A DNA stretch of 10,958 nucleotides from DASXBA01 sp046729895 (GTDB lineage: Bacteria > Actinomycetota > Thermoleophilia > Solirubrobacterales > Thermoleophilaceae): assembly GCA_046729895.1 (NCBI GenBank), contig JBKPHP010000171.1:1-10958 (forward strand), given 5' to 3'. Each line of letters opens with the position of its first letter. Position 1 is the first letter of the stretch. The notes beneath the pieces were generated by a model that was given only the letters and a program-made list of their open reading frames with translations, had not been told where the DNA came from and searched no databases. The translations under genes and the position numbers were made by a program. Shown one piece after another: positions 1-6,081 of this stretch.

Positions 1-804
1 AACATGCCGGTGATCAAGGACCTGATCGTCGACATGGACGCGGTCCACTGGAAGAAGATCCAGCGCGTCACGCCGTGGCTGCTGCCGGAGGGCGAGGAGC
101 CCGAGCGCGAGCACATCGTCCCGGCGGAGGCGATGATCGACGTTACCCAGTCGATGGCGTGTATCCACTGCGGCGTGTGCGTTTCGGCGTGCCTGTCGCT
201 GGAGGTGGACCCGGACTTCGTCGGCCCGGCGGCGCTGGCCAAGGCCTACCGCTTCGTGGGCGATCCGCGTGACGGCGCCACCGAGGCGCGCCTGCGTGAC
301 CTGGCCGAGGATCCCCATGGCATCTACGACTGCACCCACTGCTTCGCCTGCATCGAGGTCTGCCCCAAGGACGTCGCGCCGATGTCCCAGATCATGCGCC
401 TGCGGCGCCGCGCCACCGCGGATTACGAGATCAAGGACCGCAACAACGGCTACGGGCACGAGCAGGCGTTCACGAGCCTGGTGGAGAAATACGGCACGCT
501 GTTCGAGGCTCAGCTGCTGCCGCGCTCGTTCGGCGACGGCTCGCTTGTCAAGGGACAGCTCTCACCGAGTGGTGCGAAGCAGCTCATCCCCACACTTCCC
601 ACAGCCGCCCGGGGCCTCAAGTCCGGCAAGGTCTCGCCGCGCAAGGCGCTGACCCACCCAAAGCTGCCCGACCAAAAGCAGGTCCGACGCATCTTCAAGC
701 AGATCGAGTCCAAGGACGAGCGCCTGGAGCTGAACCTCTACATCGTGGGCGAGGCGGGCGAGGGTGAGCCCGAGGAAGAGGTCGGGAAGGAGGGCGTCGA
801 GTGA
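1..804 (+). CDS. sdhB: Succinate dehydrogenase/fumarate reductase iron-sulfur subunit, type-E-like, 5'-truncated by window edge
   Basis: This is the electron-transfer subunit of succinate:quinone reductase or fumarate reductase, carrying electrons from the SdhA flavin through Fe-S clusters. The ATG at base 4 is not the true start. It encodes the MPVIKDLIVDM segment, which in SdhB follows the N-terminal [2Fe-2S] domain (about residue 110 in E. coli), so roughly 110 residues lie left of the window. Numbering from that Met, the first cluster motif has C53, C56, C59 and C63, and the second has C110, C113, C116 and C120. Canonical SdhB lacks a Cys at the C113 position and holds a [3Fe-4S] cluster; the extra Cys implies a second [4Fe-4S], as in type-E enzymes. 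A tail of about 115 residues resembles that of HdrC/GlpC-like proteins. The stop overlaps the next gene by 4 bases, implying coupled translation. A TfrB-like (thiol:fumarate reductase) role is an alternative. Confidence 0.88.
   Translation, partial: NMPVIKDLIVDMDAVHWKKIQRVTPWLLPEGEEPEREHIVPAEAMIDVTQSMACIHCGVCVSACLSLEVDPDFVGPAALAKAYRFVGDPRDGATEARLRDLAEDPHGIYDCTHCFACIEVCPKDVAPMSQIMRLRRRATADYEIKDRNNGYGHEQAFTSLVEKYGTLFEAQLLPRSFGDGSLVKGQLSPSGAKQLIPTLPTAARGLKSGKVSPRKALTHPKLPDQKQVRRIFKQIESKDERLELNLYIVGEAGEGEPEEEVGKEGVE
787..793 (+). promoter_or_regulatory. Ribosome binding site for the CCG-domain gene
   Basis: AAGGAGG lies 7 bases before the GTG at 801, inside the end of sdhB. It decides the GTG start and the 4-base overlap, and supports translational coupling of the two subunits. 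Confidence 0.75.
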
Positions 805-1709
805 AGCTCGCCTACTGGCCCGGTTGCGTCTCTCGCGGCTTCACCCCCGAGCTCCACGGCTCGATGGCGGCCCTGGCCCCCAAGCTCGACCTCGAACTGG
901 TCGAGCTGGACCGTGCCAACTGCTGCGGCGCCGGCGTGATCGCCGAGCACAACCAGGAGCTGGTCGACACCCTCAACGCGCGCACCTTCGCGATGGCTCA
1001 GGGGGTCGAGGGCGCCGCGGGGATGATGAACATCTGCTCCACTTGCCAGGGGGCGCAATCCGAGTGCCAGGAGCGGCTCGACGCAAGCGGCGAGTACCGC
1101 GACGACATCAACTCAAACCTGTCGGGGGAGGGTCTGCGGTATGAGCGTGACGGCCAATGGTGGAACAAGAACCTGCTCTGGCTGCTGGTCGAGGAGATCG
1201 GACTCGAGAACGTTCGTGAGCGGGTGGTGCGCCCGCTCGAAGGGATGCGGATCGCCCCCTTCTATGGCTGCTACATCGTGCGCCCGACGAGGCGGCTCGG
1301 TTTCGCGGACCATCCGGAGCGCGACCTGTACCTGGACCAGTTGATCGAGGCGCTCGGGGCGGAGCCGGTCGAATACGCCGGTGCTCGCAAGTGCTGCGGC
1401 TTCCCGGTGATCACGATGAACCGCACCACCTCGCTGCGCCAGGCGGGCCGTCACCTGGCTGACGCGATCGACGCGGGGGCCGACTGCCTGGTCACGCCGT
1501 GCCCGCTCTGTCACCTGAACCTGGACCTGCAGCAGCCCGAGGCAGAGAAATACGTGGAACGCAGCGACCTGGGCATTCCGGTCCTGCACCTGCCGCAGAT
1601 GGTCGGCCTCGCGCTCGGCCTCGAGCCCAAGGAGCTCGGGATGAGCAAGCACGTGGTGTCAACCAAGCCTGTCCTCGAAAAGCTCGCCGCGACGCCGGCG
1701 GTGGCCTGA
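801..1709 (+). CDS. sdhE: HdrB/SdhE-like CCG-domain protein (type-E succinate dehydrogenase partner)
   Basis: A 302-aa protein of the heterodisulfide reductase subunit B family, with two complete cysteine-rich CCG domains. Domain 1 has C9, C41-C42-G43 and C79/C82. Domain 2 has C157, C198-C199-G200 and C234/C237. In HdrB each such motif holds a noncubane [4Fe-4S] cluster. In type-E succinate:quinone reductases (Sulfolobus/Acidianus type) this protein replaces the haem b anchor SdhC, and the adjacent type-E-like SdhB supports that reading. No transmembrane helix is visible, so membrane attachment would be peripheral. The GTG start lies in a GTGA overlap with the sdhB stop and has a strong Shine-Dalgarno (AAGGAGG, 787-793). 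The symbol sdhE follows type-E usage and is not the FAD-assembly factor of the same name. A lactate- or glycolate-oxidase-type CCG subunit is less likely given the SdhB neighbour. Confidence 0.82.
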   Translation: MKLAYWPGCVSRGFTPELHGSMAALAPKLDLELVELDRANCCGAGVIAEHNQELVDTLNARTFAMAQGVEGAAGMMNICSTCQGAQSECQERLDASGEYRDDINSNLSGEGLRYERDGQWWNKNLLWLLVEEIGLENVRERVVRPLEGMRIAPFYGCYIVRPTRRLGFADHPERDLYLDQLIEALGAEPVEYAGARKCCGFPVITMNRTTSLRQAGRHLADAIDAGADCLVTPCPLCHLNLDLQQPEAEKYVERSDLGIPVLHLPQMVGLALGLEPKELGMSKHVVSTKPVLEKLAATPAVA

Positions 1710-1750
1710 CGCTTCCGGGCGACCAGGCCGGAGGAAAACGTCCCCAGAAA

Positions 1751-1783
1751 CGAGAAAACCGACCTGTGGCTGGTCGGCTCTCG
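1751..1783 (+). terminator. Two-tier hairpin downstream of sdhE, possible terminator
   Basis: CGAGA (1751-1755) pairs with TCTCG (1779-1783). Inside it, CCGACC (1759-1764) pairs with GGTCGG (1772-1777) around a 7-base loop. The two stems are separated by AAA on one side and C on the other. It starts about 40 bases after the sdhE stop. There is no T-run afterwards, so an intrinsic terminator of the non-U-tract kind or another structured RNA are both possible. Confidence 0.4.
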
Positions 1784-1980
1784 TCGAAACCAGGCGTACC
1801 CCAGTCCGCCCTTGGAAGATTTGAAGATCTGTCCCCTGCCTTTCCCTCCGGACCTCCCTAACCGAAGGTTCGGCAATGATGCGGCACGCGCGAGGCTTTT
1901 TCGTCCCCTATCGGGTGTGATCTTGGGAGGAAGAAAGCGGGTGAGAGAGGGGTGAGCGCGATTCCCCCCTTCTCCCCCGC

Positions 1981-2002
1981 TGCGGCGTAGACTCACGCCG
2001 CA
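1981..2002 (+). repeat. Perfect 8-bp inverted repeat abutting the regulator start codon, with embedded -10-like hexamer
   Basis: TGCGGCGT (1981-1988) and ACGCCGCA (1995-2002) are perfect inverted repeats separated by AGACTC, and the ATG follows at once at 2003. TAGACT (1987-1992) matches the actinobacterial TANNNT -10 pattern and would put transcription initiation at or very near the ATG. No Shine-Dalgarno is present. The palindrome could be an autoregulatory operator, or a hairpin if transcription starts further upstream. No good -35 is visible. Confidence 0.5.
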
Positions 2003-2671
2003 ATGCCCGGCGGCAACTCCCGCGTCAAGGTCGTGGCCGCGAAGTTCGAGGACCTCGTGGCCGTCGGCCTCAAGCAGCTGATCTCCGAGGACCCCAACCT
2101 GGAGCTTCGCGTCACCGACGTGCCGGTCGGAGACATAGAGCGGGAGATCGAGCGGCATGAGCCGTCGGTGGTGGTCCTCAACTTCGGGAGCCTGGAGAGC
2201 CTCGCCCAGGTATTCCAACTCCATCAGGCCTACCCGGAGACGCGGATCGTCGTCCTCGCCAACCGGCCCACGGCGGCCGAGTGCAACCAGATGCTTTCCT
2301 TTGGGGCCACGGCCTGCCTGTCCAAGGAGACCGAGGCTCGCGACGTGATCAACGCCATCCACCTCGCGTCGCGCGGGATGCACGTGCTGCCTCCCTCGGC
2401 CGCCTCGGGCGGCGGGGTGGACAGCCTCAGGATCGAGGGGTCCGACGTTCTCACTCCGCGCGAGGCGGACGTCTTGGAGCTCCTGCAGGACGGCGCCACG
2501 AACGCCCAGATCGCGCACACCCTCTCGATCGGCGTGGAGACTGTGCGCACGCACGCCCGCAACATCTATCGCAAGCTCGGCATCTCCTCGCGGCGCGACC
2601 TCGCCCGGCTCAGCCGGCCGGAGCCGATCGTGGTAGACGGCCCGGAGGCCGCCCCCGAGGCGACGTCCTAG
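2003..2671 (+). CDS. LuxR/NarL-family transcriptional regulator with degenerate receiver domain
   Basis: A 222-aa two-domain regulator. Residues 7-125 have the alternating strand/helix pattern of a CheY-like receiver, but the chemistry is lost. The acidic pair after strand 1 is absent (the segment reads VVAAKFEDL). The phospho-acceptor Asp is replaced by Asn60 in VVVLNF, and the switch Ser/Thr after strand 4 is Ala86. Only the strand-5 Lys108 remains. Residues 147-203 form a good GerE/LuxR helix-turn-helix, with LTPREADVLELL and the recognition helix VETVRTHARNIYRKLG. It probably binds DNA as a dimer controlled by something other than His-Asp phosphotransfer. No histidine kinase is next to it, so it looks orphan. 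The ATG has no Shine-Dalgarno and abuts an inverted repeat. The stop TAG shares CTAG (2668-2671) with the convergent asd stop. The target genes cannot be read from the sequence. Confidence 0.87.
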   Translation: MPGGNSRVKVVAAKFEDLVAVGLKQLISEDPNLELRVTDVPVGDIEREIERHEPSVVVLNFGSLESLAQVFQLHQAYPETRIVVLANRPTAAECNQMLSFGATACLSKETEARDVINAIHLASRGMHVLPPSAASGGGVDSLRIEGSDVLTPREADVLELLQDGATNAQIAHTLSIGVETVRTHARNIYRKLGISSRRDLARLSRPEPIVVDGPEAAPEATS

Positions 2672-3696
2672 GCTGCTGGCGCGCCTCGGAGCAGGTCGCG
2701 CACCTGGAGCAGCTCCGCCAGCTGCACGGCGTTCGTGGCGGCGCCCTTGCGCAGGTTGTCACCGACAACCCAGATGTTCAGGCAGCGCTCGTGCGAAGGA
2801 TCGCGTCGGATGCGGCCGACCAAGACGTCGTCGCGCCCGGCCGCGTCGATCGCCAGCGGGTAGACCGCGTCGGCGGGATCGTCCAGGACCAGAACGCCGG
2901 GTGCCTCCGACAGCACCTCCCGGCAGTCCTCCGGCGTCAGCGGCTCACGGGTTTGCACGTTGATCGACTCGGAATGGCCCGTGTAGACCGGGACGCGGAC
3001 GCAGGTGGCCGAGATCCCGATGTCCGGGGCGTCGAGGATCTTCCGCGTCTCCGCCATCATCTTGCGCTCTTCGGTCGTGTAGTCGTCGCCGTCCTTGAAC
3101 CTCTCGACCTGCGGGAGCACGTTGAAGGCGATCCGGTGGGGGTACACCGACGGGGGCGGCAACTCGTGGGCCTCCAGCACCGCCCGCGTCTGATCGTGCA
3201 GCTCCTCCACCGCGCGTTGCCCCGTGCCCGAAACGGACTGGTACGTCGAGATCACGAGCCGCTCGAGGCCGGCCGCATCGAGCAAGGGCTTCAGCGCGAG
3301 GACCATCTGCATCGTCGAGCAGTTGGGATTGGACACGATTCCGCGGTGGTGGTCGAGCGCGTCCGGGTTCACCTCGGCGACCACGAGCGGCACGTCCTCG
3401 TGCATGCGCCAGAAGGACGAGTTGTCGACCACGACCGCACCGGCCTCGGCGAAGCGCGGCGCCCACTCCTCGCTGACGCCCGAGCCGGCAGAGAACAGGG
3501 CCAGGTCGAAGCCGCGGGGGGCGCCGTCTTCCAACGGACGGACCTCGATGTCGACTTCACCGTGGTCGATCTTCCGCCCCGCCGAGCGCGCCGAGGCGAA
3601 CGGCACGACCTCGTCCGCGTCGAAGCCACGCTCGCGCATGACGCCGAGCATCGTGGAGCCCACCGCGCCGGTGGCGCCGACGACCGCGACCCTCAC
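2668..3696 (-). CDS. asd: Aspartate-semialdehyde dehydrogenase
   Basis: A 342-aa NADPH-dependent enzyme that reduces aspartyl-4-phosphate to aspartate semialdehyde, the branch point to lysine/diaminopimelate, threonine and methionine. The N-terminal dinucleotide-binding motif is VGATGAVGS (residues 6-14). The catalytic Cys is C126 in SNPNCST, SGTGQRAVEEL lies at 156-166, and the catalytic His is H241 in YTGHSES. The length is normal for the family. The start is GTG in a GTGA overlap with the upstream lysC stop, preceded by a GGAGG Shine-Dalgarno (complement of 3704-3708) at 8-base spacing. It acts on the product of the adjacent aspartokinase, so the two genes form a coupled operon. It converges on the LuxR-type gene with the two stop codons sharing CTAG. 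Confidence 0.97.
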   Translation of the reverse strand: MRVAVVGATGAVGSTMLGVMRERGFDADEVVPFASARSAGRKIDHGEVDIEVRPLEDGAPRGFDLALFSAGSGVSEEWAPRFAEAGAVVVDNSSFWRMHEDVPLVVAEVNPDALDHHRGIVSNPNCSTMQMVLALKPLLDAAGLERLVISTYQSVSGTGQRAVEELHDQTRAVLEAHELPPPSVYPHRIAFNVLPQVERFKDGDDYTTEERKMMAETRKILDAPDIGISATCVRVPVYTGHSESINVQTREPLTPEDCREVLSEAPGVLVLDDPADAVYPLAIDAAGRDDVLVGRIRRDPSHERCLNIWVVGDNLRKGAATNAVQLAELLQVRDLLRGAPAA

Positions 3697-4991
3697 GAGC
3701 TGGCCTCCGGCTGCACGACCGGCCGGTGGTCGCCCGCCACATCTTCGCGCTTGACGGCGTCGGCTCCGAGCTCGAACGCCTCGTGCAGCTCCCGGACCGC
3801 CGTGGCCACGTCCTGCTCGCGCACGACGCAGGAGATCTTGATCGGCGAGGTGGAAATCATCTCGATGTTCACGCCGGCGTCGCCCAGGGCCCGGAAGGTC
3901 TTGTAGGCGACGCCGGGGTGGCTCTTCATTCCGGCGCCAACCACCGACACCTTCCCCATCAGCTCGTCGGTCTGGATCTCGCCGAAGCTGAGGTCCTCGT
4001 TGAGGCGTTCCAGCGCCTCACACGCCATGGAGAGGTCGTCGCGCGGAACCGTGAACGACATGTCGGCCTTGTGCCCCTCCGTCTGCGGCTCGTTCTGAAT
4101 GATCATGTCCACGTTCACGTTCGCGTCCGCGAGCGCGCCCATCACGGCAGCGGCGATCCCCGGGCGGTCGGGCAGCCCGGTGAGGGTCACCCTTGCCTCC
4201 GCCGTGGAGTGGGTGACCGCAGTGACAAGGGGTCGCTCCATGGTCTGCTGCTCGTCGAGGATCAAGGTACCGGGTCCGTCCTCGAAGCTCGATCGGCAGT
4301 GGACCGGGATGCCGTAGTTGCGGGCGTACTCCACGGAGCGCAGCTGCAGCACGCCGGCGCCGGAGGCGGCCATCTCCAGCATCTCCTCGAAGGACACCTG
4401 GACGAGCTTGCGGGCATTCGGGACGAGCCGTGGGTCGGCGCTGAAGACGCCCGCTACGTCGGTGAAGATCTCGCAGACGTCGGCTCCGAGGGCGGCGGCG
4501 AGCGCGACCGCGGTGGTGTCCGAGCCGCCGCGGCCGAGGGTGGTCACGTCGGCCGAGGTCGAGACGCCCTGGAAGCCGGCGACGAGAACGATCTTCCCCT
4601 CGTCGAGTCCGCGGCTGATCCGGCCGGCGCGGACTTCCAGGATCTTGGCCTTGGTATGGGAGGTGTCGGTGACTATTCCTGCCTGCGAGCCGGTCAGGGA
4701 GATCGCCTCATGACCGAGGTCGTTGATGACCATCGCGGCCAGCGCGCAGGACACCCGCTCCCCCGTCGAGAGCAGCATGTCCATCTCCCTGGGGTGGGGG
4801 CGGTCGGAGACCTCGTGGGCCATGGCCACCAGCTCGTCGGTGGTCTTGCCGCGCGCGGACAGGACCGCGACGACGCGATTGCCCTCTTCCTTGCGCTGGA
4901 CGATTCGGCCGGCGGCCGCCTTGACCCGCTCGGCGTCGCCCACCGAGGTGCCGCCGAACTTCATCACCACTGTCTCGGCGGCTTCGGACAT
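3693..4991 (-). CDS. lysC: Aspartokinase with two C-terminal ACT domains
   Basis: A 432-aa aspartate kinase, the first step of the aspartate amino-acid pathway. The amino-acid-kinase domain has KFGGTSV (residues 11-17), STGER (75-79), GRGGSDTTA (153-161) and FTDVAGVFSADPR (176-188). Two ACT domains (about 262-340 and 345-420, the second with KVSVVGAGMKSHPGV) give feedback inhibition by lysine and/or threonine. The ATG at 4991 was chosen because the kinase motif starts ten residues later; the open frame continues upstream only through recR sequence. TATCTT (complement of 5000-5005) lies 8 bases before this ATG with no good Shine-Dalgarno, so it may start its own leaderless transcript. An internal Met251 (MERPLVTAV) aligns with the beta-subunit start of Corynebacterium-type alpha2-beta2 aspartokinases. 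The stop overlaps asd by 4 bases. Confidence 0.96.
   Translation of the reverse strand: MSEAAETVVMKFGGTSVGDAERVKAAAGRIVQRKEEGNRVVAVLSARGKTTDELVAMAHEVSDRPHPREMDMLLSTGERVSCALAAMVINDLGHEAISLTGSQAGIVTDTSHTKAKILEVRAGRISRGLDEGKIVLVAGFQGVSTSADVTTLGRGGSDTTAVALAAALGADVCEIFTDVAGVFSADPRLVPNARKLVQVSFEEMLEMAASGAGVLQLRSVEYARNYGIPVHCRSSFEDGPGTLILDEQQTMERPLVTAVTHSTAEARVTLTGLPDRPGIAAAVMGALADANVNVDMIIQNEPQTEGHKADMSFTVPRDDLSMACEALERLNEDLSFGEIQTDELMGKVSVVGAGMKSHPGVAYKTFRALGDAGVNIEMISTSPIKISCVVREQDVATAVRELHEAFELGADAVKREDVAGDHRPVVQPEASS
3704..3708 (-). promoter_or_regulatory. Ribosome binding site for asd
   Basis: GGAGG on the minus strand, 8 bases before the asd GTG and inside the end of lysC. It supports the GTG start and coupled translation. 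Confidence 0.7.
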
Positions 4992-4999
4992 GCGGTCGA

Positions 5000-5005
5000 A
5001 AGATA
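5000..5005 (-). promoter_or_regulatory. Candidate -10 element for a leaderless lysC-asd transcript
   Basis: TATCTT on the minus strand lies 8 bases before the lysC ATG, in the 53-base recR-lysC gap. The only Shine-Dalgarno-like GGAGG is about 15 bases from the ATG, too far to be typical. No clear -35 is seen, so support rests on the hexamer and its position. Confidence 0.4.
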
Positions 5006-5044
5006 GCCTCCGGGCGGGGCGCCAATCGGATGCCCGCAGCGTCG

Positions 5045-5644
5045 CTAGAGGGCGTGCCGCCCGCGCAGGGCGTTGCCGAGCGTGACCTCGTCCGCGTACT
5101 CGAGGTCGGAACCCACCGGTAGGCCGCTCGCCAAGCGCGTGACGGACACCCCGGGGGAGCGCTCGCGCACAGCCTCCGCCAGGTAGAGCGCCGTGGCTTC
5201 GCCGGTCGTGGTCGCGTTGGTTGCGATCACCACCTCGCGCACTCCGTTGGAGGAGACGCGCTCCAGCAGCGGGCTGATGTGCAGATCCTCTGGATCCACG
5301 CCGTCGATGGGCGACAGCGCTCCACCCAGAACGTGGTAGCGACCGCGGAACTCGTTGGTGCGCTCGATCGGGATCACGTCGCCCGGCTGCTCGACGACGC
5401 AGATCACCGAGCCTTCGCGCCGCTCGTCCTGGCAGATCCGGCAGGTGGGCTCGACCGCGAGGTTGAAGCAGACCTCGCACTGGCCGACGCTCTCCTTGAC
5501 TTCACGGATCGCGTCGGCCAGTGGGAGCGCCTCCTCGTCCGAGACGCTCAGAAGATAGAAGGCGAGCCGCTGCGCCGTGCGCTGCCCGATGCCGGGCAGC
5601 TTGGCCAGCTCGCCGATCAGCCTGTTGACGGGAGGCGCGAACAC
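5045..5644 (-). CDS. recR: Recombination mediator protein RecR
   Basis: A 199-aa RecR, which acts with RecO (and RecF) to load RecA on single-stranded gaps during repair. In order: helix-hairpin-helix at residues 8-30 with KLPGIGQRTAQRLAF; a C4 zinc finger with C56, C59, C68 and C71 (CEVC and CRIC); a Toprim domain from about residue 79 containing VVEQPGD (E85, D89) and further conserved LGGALSPIDGV and ATNATTTGEATALYL; and a C-terminal ASGLPVGSDLEYADEVTLGNAL. The length is the usual ~200 aa with all key residues present. The start is GTG. A short GAGAAG sits 5 bases upstream, and TAGGCT (complement of 5656-5661) could be a -10. It follows ybaB after a 97-base gap, in the widely conserved dnaX-ybaB-recR order. 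Confidence 0.97.
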   Translation of the reverse strand: MFAPPVNRLIGELAKLPGIGQRTAQRLAFYLLSVSDEEALPLADAIREVKESVGQCEVCFNLAVEPTCRICQDERREGSVICVVEQPGDVIPIERTNEFRGRYHVLGGALSPIDGVDPEDLHISPLLERVSSNGVREVVIATNATTTGEATALYLAEAVRERSPGVSVTRLASGLPVGSDLEYADEVTLGNALRGRHAL

Positions 5645-5719
5645 GCGAACTTCTCAGCCTAGCCGCCCACTCGGAGGTGTCAGGCGGACTCGAGCTCGAC
5701 CCGGTTGTCGTTGAACGTG

Positions 5720-5736
5720 GGGGCGTTACCGGCCCC
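5720..5736 (-). terminator. Small GC hairpin between ybaB and recR
   Basis: GGGGC and GCCCC (5-bp perfect stem, 7-base loop) lie just past the ybaB stop on the minus strand. There is no T-run. It might attenuate or process the dnaX-ybaB-recR transcript, but such stems are common at this GC content. Confidence 0.25.
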
Positions 5737-5741
5737 GAGGG

Positions 5742-6077
5742 CTACATCCCCGGCAGGCCGAGGTTCCCCAGGCCGCCGAGGCCGCCGGTCGCCTGTCCCA
5801 TCTTCGACGCGGCCAGCTCCTGTGCCGAGCGGATGGCCTCGTTGACGGCGGCGAGCACCATGTCCTGGAGCAGCTCGACGTCCTCAGGGTCGACGGCCTC
5901 GGGATCGATCCTCAGCTCGAGCAGCTCCAGCTCGCCGCTCATCTTGACCGTGACCATGCCGCCGCCCGCGCTCGCCTCGACCACCGCGCTCTTGAGCTGC
6001 TCCTGGGCCTTGGCCATCTCGGCCTGCATCTGCTGCACCTGCTTCATCATCTGGTTCAGGTTCGGCTGCTTGGGCAC
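5742..6077 (-). CDS. YbaB/EbfC family nucleoid-associated protein
   Basis: A 111-aa small DNA-binding protein of the YbaB/EbfC family, which binds DNA as a dimer and is nearly always found between dnaX and recR. Visible features are the N-terminal helical NLNQMMKQVQQMQAEMAKAQ, the central AGGGMVTVKMSGELELLELRIDPE beta section, the helix with DMVLAAVNEAIRSAQEL, and a Gly/Leu-rich tail ending GLPGM. I chose the GTG at 6077 over the ATG at 6095. It has a GGAAGGA Shine-Dalgarno (complement of about 6085-6091), begins with the usual PKQPNLNQ, and lies 4 bases past the dnaX stop. The ATG would add six atypical residues and overlap dnaX by 14 bases. The annotated role is by family; exact function in this lineage is not shown. 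Confidence 0.93.
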   Translation of the reverse strand: MPKQPNLNQMMKQVQQMQAEMAKAQEQLKSAVVEASAGGGMVTVKMSGELELLELRIDPEAVDPEDVELLQDMVLAAVNEAIRSAQELAASKMGQATGGLGGLGNLGLPGM

Positions 6078-6081
6078 GCGA

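Larger units (their letters stand above)
1710..2002. other. Noncoding gap between sdhE and the LuxR-type regulator
   Basis: A 293-base stretch with no convincing gene on either strand. It holds the two-tier hairpin at 1751-1783, a short CCGA/TCGG hairpin near 1862-1873, a purine-rich stretch around 1925-1962, and the inverted repeat at 1981-2002 with an embedded -10-like hexamer. I recognise no known riboswitch consensus here. Confidence 0.5.

Noticed and set aside
4..6. ATG at base 4 as the sdhB start
   Set aside because: It encodes the Met of the MPVIKDLIVDM segment internal to SdhB; the frame is open to the window edge and the [2Fe-2S] domain is missing, so the gene is truncated.
2281..3906. 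541-codon plus-strand open frame
   Set aside because: It runs antisense to asd and lysC and out of frame through the LuxR-type gene. Its product is low-complexity Arg/Gly/Ala/His sequence typical of GC-rich shadow frames.
3726..5006. 426-codon plus-strand open frame
   Set aside because: It lies antisense to lysC over its whole length, with no recognisable domain and Val/Gly/His/Asp-biased composition mirroring the real codons.
4992..5480. N-terminal extension of lysC through recR
   Set aside because: The frame is open upstream of 4991, but it reads recR out of frame and is Arg/Ala-rich junk. The kinase motif begins ten residues after the ATG at 4991.
5680..5760. Short minus-strand frame ending in FNDNRVELESA after ybaB
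   Set aside because: The final residues look protein-like, but there is no start codon or ribosome site, and most of the frame lies out of phase in the ybaB tail. It may be a remnant or chance.
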